A stretch of DNA of 64,000 bases from Corallincola platygyrae (GTDB taxonomy: Bacteria > Pseudomonadota > Gammaproteobacteria > Enterobacterales > Neiellaceae). Each line of letters begins with the position of its first letter. The stretch's first letter is position 1. The stretch is from positions 1-64,000 of the forward strand of contig NZ_BAABLI010000014.1 of assembly GCF_039544265.1 (NCBI RefSeq), read 5' to 3'. The notes under the pieces were generated by a model, which saw only the letters and a list, made by a program, of their open reading frames with translations, was not told where the DNA came from and did no database searches. Shown here piece after piece: positions 42,412 to 50,123 of this stretch. Made by a program: the position numbers and the translations under genes.

Positions 42412-44055
42412 TTAAGCACCATCTCCTTGATATTTTTCTAACAAACCAGCAAGTTGCCCTTTGTCTTCGGGTGAGCTCATTTTCATGCTCATCACCTCTA
42501 TATCGGTTAGGATCCGATCGCGCTCGCGAACTGCTGACTCCTTGGCGACCATTGCCTTTGCAAACCTTTCTTCAGCGTCAGAAAGTTGTTGGGTCAGTTC
42601 CTCTTTATCTGAGGATATGGCGTGATAATCACGTAGTTTTGCACTGAGCTGCTTACGCTCATCTTCATGGTCGGCGTCGATAGATTCTAATCGTTTGGTC
42701 AGAGAAGCAACTTCATCATTAAGTTTTGCTACCTCGCTTTCGCTCGCAGAAGATTGCTCATTTGCTTTCTCGAGTGAAGCAGAGAGGTCAGAAATCTTTT
42801 GCTCGAGCGCTTGTTTCGCGCTTTCAGCCTCATCGGCTTTAGCTTGCAACGATTTCAAGGACTCTTCTGCTGCCCGATGTCTATCTTGGTAGTCAGCATT
42901 TTCGCTCAGCGCTTGCTTGGCTTTGGCGAGCTCTTCTTCTAAATCAGCAACATTATTTGCAGCTTTACTAACATCTTCAATTTTAGATACCTGCTGCTCA
43001 ATCTTAGTTTTTTGTTGTTTACTGAGCGCTTGAAGCTCTGAAAATTTCGCTTTCAGAGTTTCCAAATCCTTTTCTGTTTTTTCTAATTGAGCTTTAGCAG
43101 TAGAAGTTTCTTCCTCACTGCTCTGGTTTATCCGTTTTTGTTCTTCAAGGTGCCCTGTTACCTCTTCCAGCTGCTTCTTCAATGTTGCTTTTTCAACAAG
43201 TGACTTTTCGCCTTGGTCGCTTTGTTCCGACAAGGATTCAACCGCTTTATCTGCACGTGTTGTCTCGTCCTGCAGCTGTGAGCTGAGATTCGTTATCTCT
43301 TGTTTGGCCTCAGATAGTTCAGTTTCCAGTTTGGTAACTAATGCTTGCTGCGTCGTTTCTGCCTGCCCGGAAGCTTCTGTTGCTTCTTCTAAAGAAGCTT
43401 TTAGCACATTGAGCTCTTCTGCTGATTCTGCAACTTCCGCTTTATGGTCGGCTTTCAACTGCTCGAGTTGTTTACAGAGGTGGTAAATCTCTGTCTTGGC
43501 GGCTTCGAACTGCTTGTGATACTGGTCGGCGTGCAACTTTTCTTTCTCGGCACTCTCCTGCAGCATTTTTGTGTTCAATTGAGAAGATTTCAGAGTAGCA
43601 ACTTCAATTCTGGCTTTGCCCAGATTCTTTTGTAGTAGTTGTTCTGAGTGGGTTTTGTTTTTAAGTTGCGTTTCGGTTGCTGTCAGCTGCTTCTTCAGTG
43701 AGGCGTACTGCTTTTTAAGTGCTTCTATATCGGTAAGTTTGGCTACGTCTTCATCCGGAACAGGCTCTTGTTCAGCGGCTTTACCTGAACCAGTGGCTGA
43801 GGCTAGGGCAATTGACTGCTCCCATATTTTACTTACCAACAAATGGAGCTCTGCCGGTGGTTCCGATTGTGGAGCGCTTTCCTCTATCAGAGCGTGAGCC
43901 TGATGGATAACGTCAGCAACAGTGCCAGGTTGGAAACCCGCTTGTTCATTAATTCGATTGAGTGTTGCAGGTTTGCATTGGTTTAACGCGTTTGCCATCA
44001 CTTCAACGACAGCGCGGAGTTGACTACTTTTATCAGCGTTCGATTGCTCGGCCAT
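42412..44055 (-). CDS. Long coiled-coil protein, unrecognised family
   Basis: I do not recognise a characterised homologue of this 547-residue cytoplasmic protein. Residues 1 to about 85 look folded; the stretch KPATLNRINEQAGFQPGTV could be a helix-turn-helix-like element, faintly reminiscent of KfrA N-termini. Residues 105 to about 530 are nearly continuous heptad-rich coiled coil full of Glu, Lys, Gln and Ala, with almost no Pro or Gly. There is no signal peptide or membrane segment, and only one Cys is obvious (HLCKQLEQL). It could be a structural scaffold or a nucleoid/segregation-associated protein; both are guesses. It is monocistronic between a terminator and a hairpin-rich spacer. Confidence 0.7.
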   Translation of the reverse strand: MAEQSNADKSSQLRAVVEVMANALNQCKPATLNRINEQAGFQPGTVADVIHQAHALIEESAPQSEPPAELHLLVSKIWEQSIALASATGSGKAAEQEPVPDEDVAKLTDIEALKKQYASLKKQLTATETQLKNKTHSEQLLQKNLGKARIEVATLKSSQLNTKMLQESAEKEKLHADQYHKQFEAAKTEIYHLCKQLEQLKADHKAEVAESAEELNVLKASLEEATEASGQAETTQQALVTKLETELSEAKQEITNLSSQLQDETTRADKAVESLSEQSDQGEKSLVEKATLKKQLEEVTGHLEEQKRINQSSEEETSTAKAQLEKTEKDLETLKAKFSELQALSKQQKTKIEQQVSKIEDVSKAANNVADLEEELAKAKQALSENADYQDRHRAAEESLKSLQAKADEAESAKQALEQKISDLSASLEKANEQSSASESEVAKLNDEVASLTKRLESIDADHEDERKQLSAKLRDYHAISSDKEELTQQLSDAEERFAKAMVAKESAVRERDRILTDIEVMSMKMSSPEDKGQLAGLLEKYQGDGA

Positions 44056-44131
44056 AACTCTATTACGATTCCATCTATGTCAGGGCTCTGATTAGAAGTG
44101 TTAAACAGGGCTGTTAATCACTTCCACATTC

Positions 44132-44339
44132 GTAACATGTTACTGTTAAAGATAGAAAAAAATTGTGATGTCGTGGGCAGAAAAAATGCTCGGGACTATT
44201 CCGGGTCCCGAGCCTAGGGGAATGGCTCTATGGAAGAGCCGTGCGCTAACTAAAACGGTTCGCCAGGCGGGGACTGCATTGTCTGACTTGTTGAGGCAAA
44301 GTGTAGTCAGAGAAATTTAATAGGGGCAAATTTTGCCCC
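44132..44339. other. Hairpin-rich spacer between rsmF and the coiled-coil gene
   Basis: The 290-bp gap 44056-44346 holds no ORF I trust, but contains a perfect 12-bp palindrome GTAACATGTTAC (44132-44143) of operator type. It also contains a 9-bp hairpin GCTCGGGAC/GTCCCGAGC (44188-44196 and 44205-44213), a small hairpin GGCTC/GAGCC (44224-44228 and 44236-44240), and GGGGCAA/TTGCCCC (44323-44329 and 44333-44339). The last lies directly after the rsmF stop and may end that transcript, though the T-run is weak. Confidence 0.45.
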
Positions 44340-44346
44340 CTCAGCT

Positions 44347-45774
44347 CTAGTTGAAAGTCAGACCCTGGTCACGTACCAACTCTCTGGGCAGCTTGTTTTT
44401 TAGCTTGTTGCCTGTAATTCGGGCCAACCCCAGAGCGACGCCGGCATAACAGCAGACCAAATCGCCTTTTTTATAGTTGGAACTGTTCGACAGATCTTTA
44501 CCCATGAAAAATGCTTCCGCTTGTTCTGCCGTCAGATCCAGCTTTTGCGCCGCCTGATGACCGTAAGCTATGGCAAATTCGTGGGTTACTCTTAGCTCTT
44601 TTTTATGCTGCTCACCAACTTTTACACCAATGCGATCAAATTTCATTAGTGGCACCAACTCAGTCAGTTTGTTTGGAAACAGCCAAACTTCCCGTTCTCT
44701 CAACCAAAAAGAACTATCAGAAATATCTAATTCGCCAAAGTAGGCGAGATACTGCAAGATCTCTTGCTGCTGTTTTTTACTGGCTTTTGTGAAGGGGAAT
44801 TTGGCGGGCATCGGCTTAGAGAAGCTATTTTTCTCGGTCATTTCTTTTTCTGCTTTAGAAAAAGCTGCGACGAAAAAGCCTTCACTGTCGTAGTGATGTG
44901 GCCATATATGCAAATACCCTTCGTTGGTTGCAGAACGCTCCGCGCCTACGAACAGTTCAGAAAGATTTACTACAGCCATATCTGGGTATTTTTGAAGCAG
45001 GTAGGCACAGACGTGCTGATTTTCTTCTAGGTTAAGGGTGCAAGTTGAATACACCAATTTGCCACCCGGTTTCAGCGCTTTGTAGGCGCTATCGATTAAA
45101 TCCCGCTGTGTTTGAGAAAGCTCGTCAACAGCGCGTTGTGACCAATTCTTAAATGCATCAGGATCTTTTCTGAAGGTGCCTTCGCCGGAACAAGGGGCAT
45201 CCAGCAATATCGCATCAAATGCTTCAGGCAGGTATTCCCCAAATACGCGTCCATCGTAATGGGTAAGTGCGGTATTGGTAACGCCGCAGCGCACAAGGTT
45301 GGCGTACAAACCTTTAATGCGGCTGGCTGAAAACTCATTAGCGACTAATGCGCCCTCATTATTCATCAGGGCCGCCAATTGTGTGGTTTTTGAGCCTGGT
45401 GCTGCAGCCATATCAAGAACACTGCCCAGCTTTGCCGCTCCCATTGCATACTTAAGCGCAATCGGGGGCATCATAGAGCTGGCTTCCTGAATGTAGAATT
45501 GGCCGGTTAAGTGCTCGGCAAAATTGCCCAATGGTGCCTGGTGTTGGTATTCGATCCATGCGCCTTGCGGGCACCAGGGGATCTGCTCCAGTTTCCAATT
45601 GTGGCGATTGGAAACAAGCCGCATATCTTGCTGTGTTGATTTTAAGCTGTTGAACCGAATGCTGCGCTTAAGCGGCTGTGTGCTCACTTGAAGAAATCGT
45701 TCGAGTTCGTCAGAAGGCAGGATTTGTTTAACTTTTTCAATAAATTCTGTGGGCAGCGTCGTAGGCGTATTCAC
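44347..45774 (-). CDS. rsmF: 16S rRNA m5C1407 methyltransferase RsmF
   Basis: RsmF (YebU) methylates C1407 of 16S rRNA in the assembled 30S subunit. The SAM-binding motif is VLDMAAAPGSKTTQLA. Motif IV with the product-release Cys is DAPCSGEGTF, and motif VI with the catalytic Cys is STCTLNLEEN. The C-terminal extension containing YKKGDLVCCYAGVALGLARI fits the RsmF PUA-like domains and separates it from RsmB. The length is 475 residues. It starts at GTG 45774 with a weak ribosome-binding site. Confidence 0.93.
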   Translation of the reverse strand: MNTPTTLPTEFIEKVKQILPSDELERFLQVSTQPLKRSIRFNSLKSTQQDMRLVSNRHNWKLEQIPWCPQGAWIEYQHQAPLGNFAEHLTGQFYIQEASSMMPPIALKYAMGAAKLGSVLDMAAAPGSKTTQLAALMNNEGALVANEFSASRIKGLYANLVRCGVTNTALTHYDGRVFGEYLPEAFDAILLDAPCSGEGTFRKDPDAFKNWSQRAVDELSQTQRDLIDSAYKALKPGGKLVYSTCTLNLEENQHVCAYLLQKYPDMAVVNLSELFVGAERSATNEGYLHIWPHHYDSEGFFVAAFSKAEKEMTEKNSFSKPMPAKFPFTKASKKQQQEILQYLAYFGELDISDSSFWLREREVWLFPNKLTELVPLMKFDRIGVKVGEQHKKELRVTHEFAIAYGHQAAQKLDLTAEQAEAFFMGKDLSNSSNYKKGDLVCCYAGVALGLARITGNKLKNKLPRELVRDQGLTFN

Positions 45775-45860
45775 AAGTCTATGTCATGCTTTTTATTACA
45801 ATAATTGGATCTTAACACAGCTCAGTGCGGATAGAGCTGTCACCCGCTGTTTGGATTGTC

Positions 45861-47090
45861 ATGTTAAATCTCCTTTGGCTTGGAATGTTTCTGTTGGGGC
45901 TGTTGTCAGCTTGCTACCGCTGGCTTTTCCAAGATGACCAAGAAGTGTTTGCCAGGTTGATGCAGGCTATTTTCGACGCCGCCTCTCTTTCCATGTCGAT
46001 TGGCATTGGACTGGCGGGGCTGCTTTGTTTCTGGATGGGAATTATGCGCCTCGCTGAGCGTACTGGCGCTGTTGAGCGTTTAGCCTCACTGTTGTCACCG
46101 CTGTTTAGTAGGCTTATGCCTGAGGTTCCAAAAGGTCACCCGGCCATCGGTGGTGTAACCATGAACCTGGCTGCGAATATTCTAGGGCTGGATAATGCCG
46201 CTACGCCATTGGGAATTAAGGCGATGCAGCAGTTGCAAACACTCAATCCGTTAAAGGATACGGCCAGCAATGCACAGATATTGTTTTTGGTATTGAATAC
46301 TTCTTCGGTCACTATTTTCCCTGTCACCGTTTTTCTCTATCGGGCGCAACTGGGAGCAGAAGTGCCTACCGATGTATTTTTGCCCTTGTTACTTGCCACT
46401 ACCGCATCAAGTGTTGCAGGACTGCTCGCAGTAGCCTGGGTGCAAAAAATCAAACTTTATGACGCGGTACTGGTTGGCTACGGCTTGGCTTTGGCGTTGC
46501 TGATGGCGTTGCCCATGTTGTATTTACTGTCTCTACCCGCGTCAGATATGGCTGCAGGATCTGGTTTTATCGCCAATATTTTGTTGGTTCTGCTTATTTG
46601 CTCATTGATGTTTGTCGCCTGGAAAAAAGGTGTAGACGTGTATGAGGAGTTTGTTGAAGGAGCAAAAGAGGGCGTCTCTCAAGCATTTAAAATTGTGCCG
46701 TACCTTGTCGCCATGTTGTGCGCTATTAGTTTTCTCCGTGCATCCGGCGCACTCGAAAGTTTTATGAGTTTAGTCCGCACTTTCGTTGAATACCTGGGGT
46801 TAGACGGCCGGTTTGTTGATGCACTGCCAACCGGGCTGATGAAGCCATTTTCTGGCAGTGGAGCCAGGGCTTTGATGATTGAAACTATGGAAACCCATGG
46901 TGCAGATAGCTTTGCGGGTCGGCTAAGTTCAATAATGCAGGGTTCAACGGAAACGACTTTTTATGTTTTGGCTGTATATTTTGGTGCTGTAGGGATACAG
47001 CGAGCACGACATGCGGTTGCATGTGGCTTAATTGCCGACGCAGCAGGCATTACTGCGGCGATTATGGTTTGTTATTGGATATTTGGCTAA
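45861..47090 (+). CDS. SpmA/SpmB-like nucleoside-recognition (Gate) membrane protein
   Basis: This is a multi-spanning inner-membrane protein with two Gate (nucleoside recognition, PF07670) modules, corresponding to a fusion of the spore-maturation proteins SpmA and SpmB. The SpmA-like half contains HPAIGGVTMNLAANILGLDNAATPLGI and LNTSSVTIFPVTV. The SpmB-like half contains AFKIVPYLVAMLCAISFLRASGALE and the MKPFSGSGARALMIE block. Function outside spore formers is unknown. ATG 45861 (MLNLLWLGMFLLG) is preferred to GTG 45825 because related proteins begin with MLN before the first helix. The length is 409 residues. Confidence 0.85.
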   Translation: MLNLLWLGMFLLGLLSACYRWLFQDDQEVFARLMQAIFDAASLSMSIGIGLAGLLCFWMGIMRLAERTGAVERLASLLSPLFSRLMPEVPKGHPAIGGVTMNLAANILGLDNAATPLGIKAMQQLQTLNPLKDTASNAQILFLVLNTSSVTIFPVTVFLYRAQLGAEVPTDVFLPLLLATTASSVAGLLAVAWVQKIKLYDAVLVGYGLALALLMALPMLYLLSLPASDMAAGSGFIANILLVLLICSLMFVAWKKGVDVYEEFVEGAKEGVSQAFKIVPYLVAMLCAISFLRASGALESFMSLVRTFVEYLGLDGRFVDALPTGLMKPFSGSGARALMIETMETHGADSFAGRLSSIMQGSTETTFYVLAVYFGAVGIQRARHAVACGLIADAAGITAAIMVCYWIFG

Positions 47091-47118
47091 GACTTGATTT
47101 CACTTAGCTAAATTTATA

Positions 47119-47134
47119 CTGTATATAAAAACAG
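47119..47134 (+). promoter_or_regulatory. LexA (SOS) box upstream of yebG
   Basis: CTGTATATAAAAACAG is a full match to CTGT-N8-ACAG, with flanking TA and TG close to the E. coli consensus. It lies 15 bp upstream of the yebG start, a position where LexA would block transcription. yebG is SOS-induced in E. coli, which agrees. Confidence 0.85.
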
Positions 47135-47149
47135 TGCTAAGGGCGTGTT

Positions 47150-47410
47150 ATGGCAGTCGTAGTTAAATACGTAGTAGTAAGAGACGGTGAGGAAAAGATG
47201 ACGTTTACCAGCAAGAAGGAAGCGGATGCTTATGACCGTCTATTGGATATCGCAGACGCCGTGTCTGATTATTTGGTGAGTAGTGAGCTGGAACTCGCTG
47301 AAGAGCAGGCTGAAGTGATAGGTCACCATTTAGCCATGAACCGTGAGGTGATGGTGCAGCTATTGAAAACCGGTAAAATGCCTACCAAGACATCTGAAAG
47401 TAAAGATTAA
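47150..47410 (+). CDS. yebG: SOS-inducible DNA damage protein YebG
   Basis: This is a small YebG-family protein induced by DNA damage in E. coli; its molecular role is not settled. The sequence AVVVKYVVVRDGEEKMTFTSKKEADAYDRLLDIAD (key residues KYVVVRDGEEKMTFTSKKEA) matches the family, and LLKTGKMP follows near the C-terminus. The length is 86 residues. The LexA box directly upstream supports both identity and regulation. It lies 8 bp before the ybgI-like gene, so that gene may be co-induced. Confidence 0.92.
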   Translation: MAVVVKYVVVRDGEEKMTFTSKKEADAYDRLLDIADAVSDYLVSSELELAEEQAEVIGHHLAMNREVMVQLLKTGKMPTKTSESKD

Positions 47411-47418
47411 GTGCTCTT

Positions 47419-48168
47419 ATGAATAGGAATGAATTGGTAAGTCGGTTGGACGAGTTGCTATCAGCATCTAAGTTCAAAGATTACTGTCCAAATGGTTTGC
47501 AGGTAGAGGGGCCCACTGAGGTTTCTCGAATTGTCACTGGCGTCACTGCAAGCGCTGAGCTTATTGAACGTGCGATAGAGATGAAAGCTGATGCGCTTTT
47601 AGTCCACCATGGTTACTTTTGGAAAGGAGAGCCTGAGCCAATAACTGGTATCAAGGCAAATCGCATAAAAGCACTAATAAAAAGTGATATCAATTTAATC
47701 GCTTACCACTTGCCGCTCGATGCGCATCCGGAATTAGGTAACAATGCCCAGCTTGCAAGCCTGCTTGGTATCGAGCAACAAGGCGTACTTGGAGATCCTG
47801 ACACCAGCGTTTTAGCTTGGGGGCAATTCAATAAGCCTGTGAGCGGAGCAGCTTTGGCGTCTTGTTTGAAAGAGAAGTTAAATCGAAAGCCTCTGCACAG
47901 CAGCGTTGTTGATGAAATCAGCAAAGTTGCTTGGTGTACCGGTGGCGGCCAGGATTTCATCGAGCAGGCGGCTGAAGCAGGGTGTGACGCATTTATATCC
48001 GGTGAAGTGTCAGAGCGGACTATATTGTTGTCCAGAGAGCTTGGTATCGACTATTTTGCAGCCGGGCACCACGCCACTGAACGTTATGGTATCAAAGCGC
48101 TGGGTGAATACATCGCAGGGAACTTCGGTATCGAAGTCAATTTTGTAGATATCGACAATCCCGCTTAG
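47419..48168 (+). CDS. ybgI: Nif3-family dinuclear metal-centre protein YbgI
   Basis: A Nif3/YbgI hydrolase-like protein with a dinuclear metal site; the substrate is not established. Metal-binding blocks are LLVHHGYFWKG near the N-terminus, IAYHLPLDAHPELGNNAQLA, and near the C-terminus GEVSERTI and AAGHHATERYGI. The length (249 residues) equals the short bacterial form. Its start is 8 bp after yebG, and the shared LexA-box promoter could bring it under SOS control. It is convergent with the elyC gene; a 9-bp inverted repeat AATTGAGTG/CACTCAATT (48183-48191 and 48219-48227) lies between their ends. Confidence 0.93.
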   Translation: MNRNELVSRLDELLSASKFKDYCPNGLQVEGPTEVSRIVTGVTASAELIERAIEMKADALLVHHGYFWKGEPEPITGIKANRIKALIKSDINLIAYHLPLDAHPELGNNAQLASLLGIEQQGVLGDPDTSVLAWGQFNKPVSGAALASCLKEKLNRKPLHSSVVDEISKVAWCTGGGQDFIEQAAEAGCDAFISGEVSERTILLSRELGIDYFAAGHHATERYGIKALGEYIAGNFGIEVNFVDIDNPA

Positions 48169-48232
48169 GCTCCGACGCTGTTAATTGAGTGGACATGGCA
48201 ATAAGACCTAATAAGGTGCACTCAATTCCAAT

Positions 48233-48868
48233 CTACTTACCCCCAATTTTCACCCAAAGCTCGCCAATATAGGCGTACCAAGCTTTGGTTGATTTATCCA
48301 GTTGGTTACTGTCGGGGCGATAGCTCCACCAGTCGTAATCGAAATCTGGATTTCCTCGGATATCTGCGGGAACAGGGATAGGTTGGAGTCCAACTTGATC
48401 AAACAGGCTCACAGCTCTTGGCAGGTGACTGGCAGAAGTGACCAAGGCAAAGGTTGAATCTTTGACAATTCCGGCTGTGACAACCGCTTCTTCATAGGTA
48501 TCTTTAGGAGTGGTCAGGGCTAATGCGTTATTGGGATCTAACCCAAGCATGATGGCTGTATCTCTCATCACTAGTGCGCTGGCCACATAGTTATTACCAC
48601 CCCATCCAGTAAAAACAAGAATTCGTTTGGTATCTTGGTGATAGTGTCGCATCGCTTCGGTTAGTCGCTTGAGGCCACACTCATATAACTGCGAGCTGAG
48701 CTTTGAAGCAGGTAAGCCATGATGACCACAGCCCAAAACTACAATGTACTTAGTCTCTTCGGGTAATACGTCTACTGCTTCGATTTGCTGTTCACGAGAC
48801 GCGATCTGTATCTCTCCCATCGGGGGAATTGAACATATCGCAATGATGCCAATAGCGACAGCCAGCAA
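48233..48868 (-). CDS. elyC: ElyC-like DUF218 envelope protein, main part after a frameshift
   Basis: This is the DUF218 domain of an ElyC (YcbC)-like protein, an envelope biogenesis factor that in E. coli affects peptidoglycan and enterobacterial-type polysaccharide precursors. Family blocks are YIVVLGCGHHGLPASKLSSQL, ILVFTGWGG, TPKDTYEEAVV and LVTSASHLPRAVSLFDQVGLQPIPVP. The second membrane helix (LLAVAIGIIAICSIPP) is in this frame, but the first helix is in the -strand frame of 48983-48792. As sequenced, translation would have to start at TTG 48868. Confidence 0.8.
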   Translation of the reverse strand: MLAVAIGIIAICSIPPMGEIQIASREQQIEAVDVLPEETKYIVVLGCGHHGLPASKLSSQLYECGLKRLTEAMRHYHQDTKRILVFTGWGGNNYVASALVMRDTAIMLGLDPNNALALTTPKDTYEEAVVTAGIVKDSTFALVTSASHLPRAVSLFDQVGLQPIPVPADIRGNPDFDYDWWSYRPDSNQLDKSTKAWYAYIGELWVKIGGK

Positions 48869-48983
48869 AGCTGTGGCTAGTTTTCTTGAATAACCAAAAA
48901 TGAGCCATGCTCAGTATCATTAATAGGAATGCAAGGGGGAGGGGGGCCAGCCAGCTAGCCGCAAATTTCTTAATAATAAACAT
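48792..48983 (-). pseudogene. elyC: Frame-shifted N-terminus of elyC
   Basis: From ATG 48983 the frame encodes MFIIKKFAASWLAPLPLAFL and a first membrane helix (LLMILSMAHFW), matching the ElyC N-terminus (LKK...LLPLPLMLLI). After AHF the match passes to another frame. Removing one base from the run at 48896-48900 (TTTTT on the minus strand) joins it to YSRKLATALLAVAIG of the main part. It is either a true inactivating frameshift or a homopolymer sequencing error. Confidence 0.75.
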
Positions 48984-49122
48984 TTAAGGCCAGTTGACCT
49001 TTTGTGTGTAGATTTTGTTCGAATGAAACATGATTTGAGCAAGATCTGAGCTACGTTACTAATCGGTGTTAGAAAGTAGAGATTGACGTAGTTCAGACCC
49101 TGATTAAAGCCGAATAAGCCTA

Positions 49123-50013
49123 CTATTCATTTTTACCTTCTGTCAGCGGTGCTGGCAACCAGATACTGGTATCAGGTAGTGGCGTTCCTTCACTTAGAAA
49201 CGGATTATTGAGAAAGAGGACTTGGCGCTTCTCGATTTGGGCCAGTTCAATCCATTTTCCAAAAGCGGCAAGAAAATGTGCTTTAAAAGAGCCATCTTGC
49301 TTAGCTATCTGCAACCCTTTTAACAGACGCTTTGCCAATGCGTCATTGTCTTTGTTGACGAAGAAGTAGCGGGGGAAAGGGTAATAAAGGGCCAAGTGGT
49401 TCTCTACAGTAATATCCGGGTGTTCGTCTTTAAATCGTTCGACCTCTTGCCATGCTTCGTTTAATCCGCGAGGGAAATAGTCAACGCGCTTGTCATTTAC
49501 CATGGCAAACAGCTCTGTATATTCTGGATGGCCGATTACAGGTAATTGATTTGCGTATAAAATCTGCATGTCAGCCCAGTGGAGTCCAAAGCCCGCAATC
49601 ATATTGGCTCTCAATTCACCCGTGGTATCTATGGCCGAAAATCGTCCAGCAGACTGCTGATGTATGATTAAAACGCGATAGCCAAGCAAGCCGGCAAGAA
49701 CAGGAAACTTTACTGACTGAAAACGCAGTTCTCTTTCCCTGTTGGTAGGCACAAAAGCGACATCTACTTTACTTTGCTCAAGTAGCCGCAGGCCTCGAGC
49801 TTCATTTACTTGTTGTTCATAAGGGACAGCACGTGCTTCACCGTACCGTTCTGCGGTCTTGTCCAATGCCATTTGAAGCAGGGCAATGTCATATTCGAAT
49901 CGCGCGTCATCTTGGAAATAGACCACCTGTTTGGTTGAGTCCGCGAGGGCGCAAACACAAAAAAACAGTCCACCGATAAGGGAAAATAGTTTATAAGACG
50001 TCGGTGAAAACAT
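49123..50013 (-). CDS. Periplasmic solute-binding-protein-like protein
   Basis: A secreted protein of the extracellular solute-binding superfamily (SBP family 3 type). A signal peptide (about residues 1-24, ending CALA) precedes the two-lobed domain. No transporter permease or ATPase is adjacent, so a sensory or orphan role is possible; the ligand is unknown. It is a paralogue of the protein at 63066-63950: both share KFPV..GLLGYR, VDYFPR.L.E, and LYYPFPRYFFVNK-like blocks. The length is 296 residues. AGAGG lies 6 nt before ATG 50013. It is divergent from the GH36 gene. Confidence 0.75.
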   Translation of the reverse strand: MFSPTSYKLFSLIGGLFFCVCALADSTKQVVYFQDDARFEYDIALLQMALDKTAERYGEARAVPYEQQVNEARGLRLLEQSKVDVAFVPTNRERELRFQSVKFPVLAGLLGYRVLIIHQQSAGRFSAIDTTGELRANMIAGFGLHWADMQILYANQLPVIGHPEYTELFAMVNDKRVDYFPRGLNEAWQEVERFKDEHPDITVENHLALYYPFPRYFFVNKDNDALAKRLLKGLQIAKQDGSFKAHFLAAFGKWIELAQIEKRQVLFLNNPFLSEGTPLPDTSIWLPAPLTEGKNE

Positions 50014-50123
50014 TCCTTGCCTCTCGTTTTTGGCTAAAGTATTTAACTCTATGAATATAGTGTTAATTCAATGTGTTTGTTGGATTTAGAAGCCTGTTGC
50101 TTAATGTTATTCGAGGAAATGCT

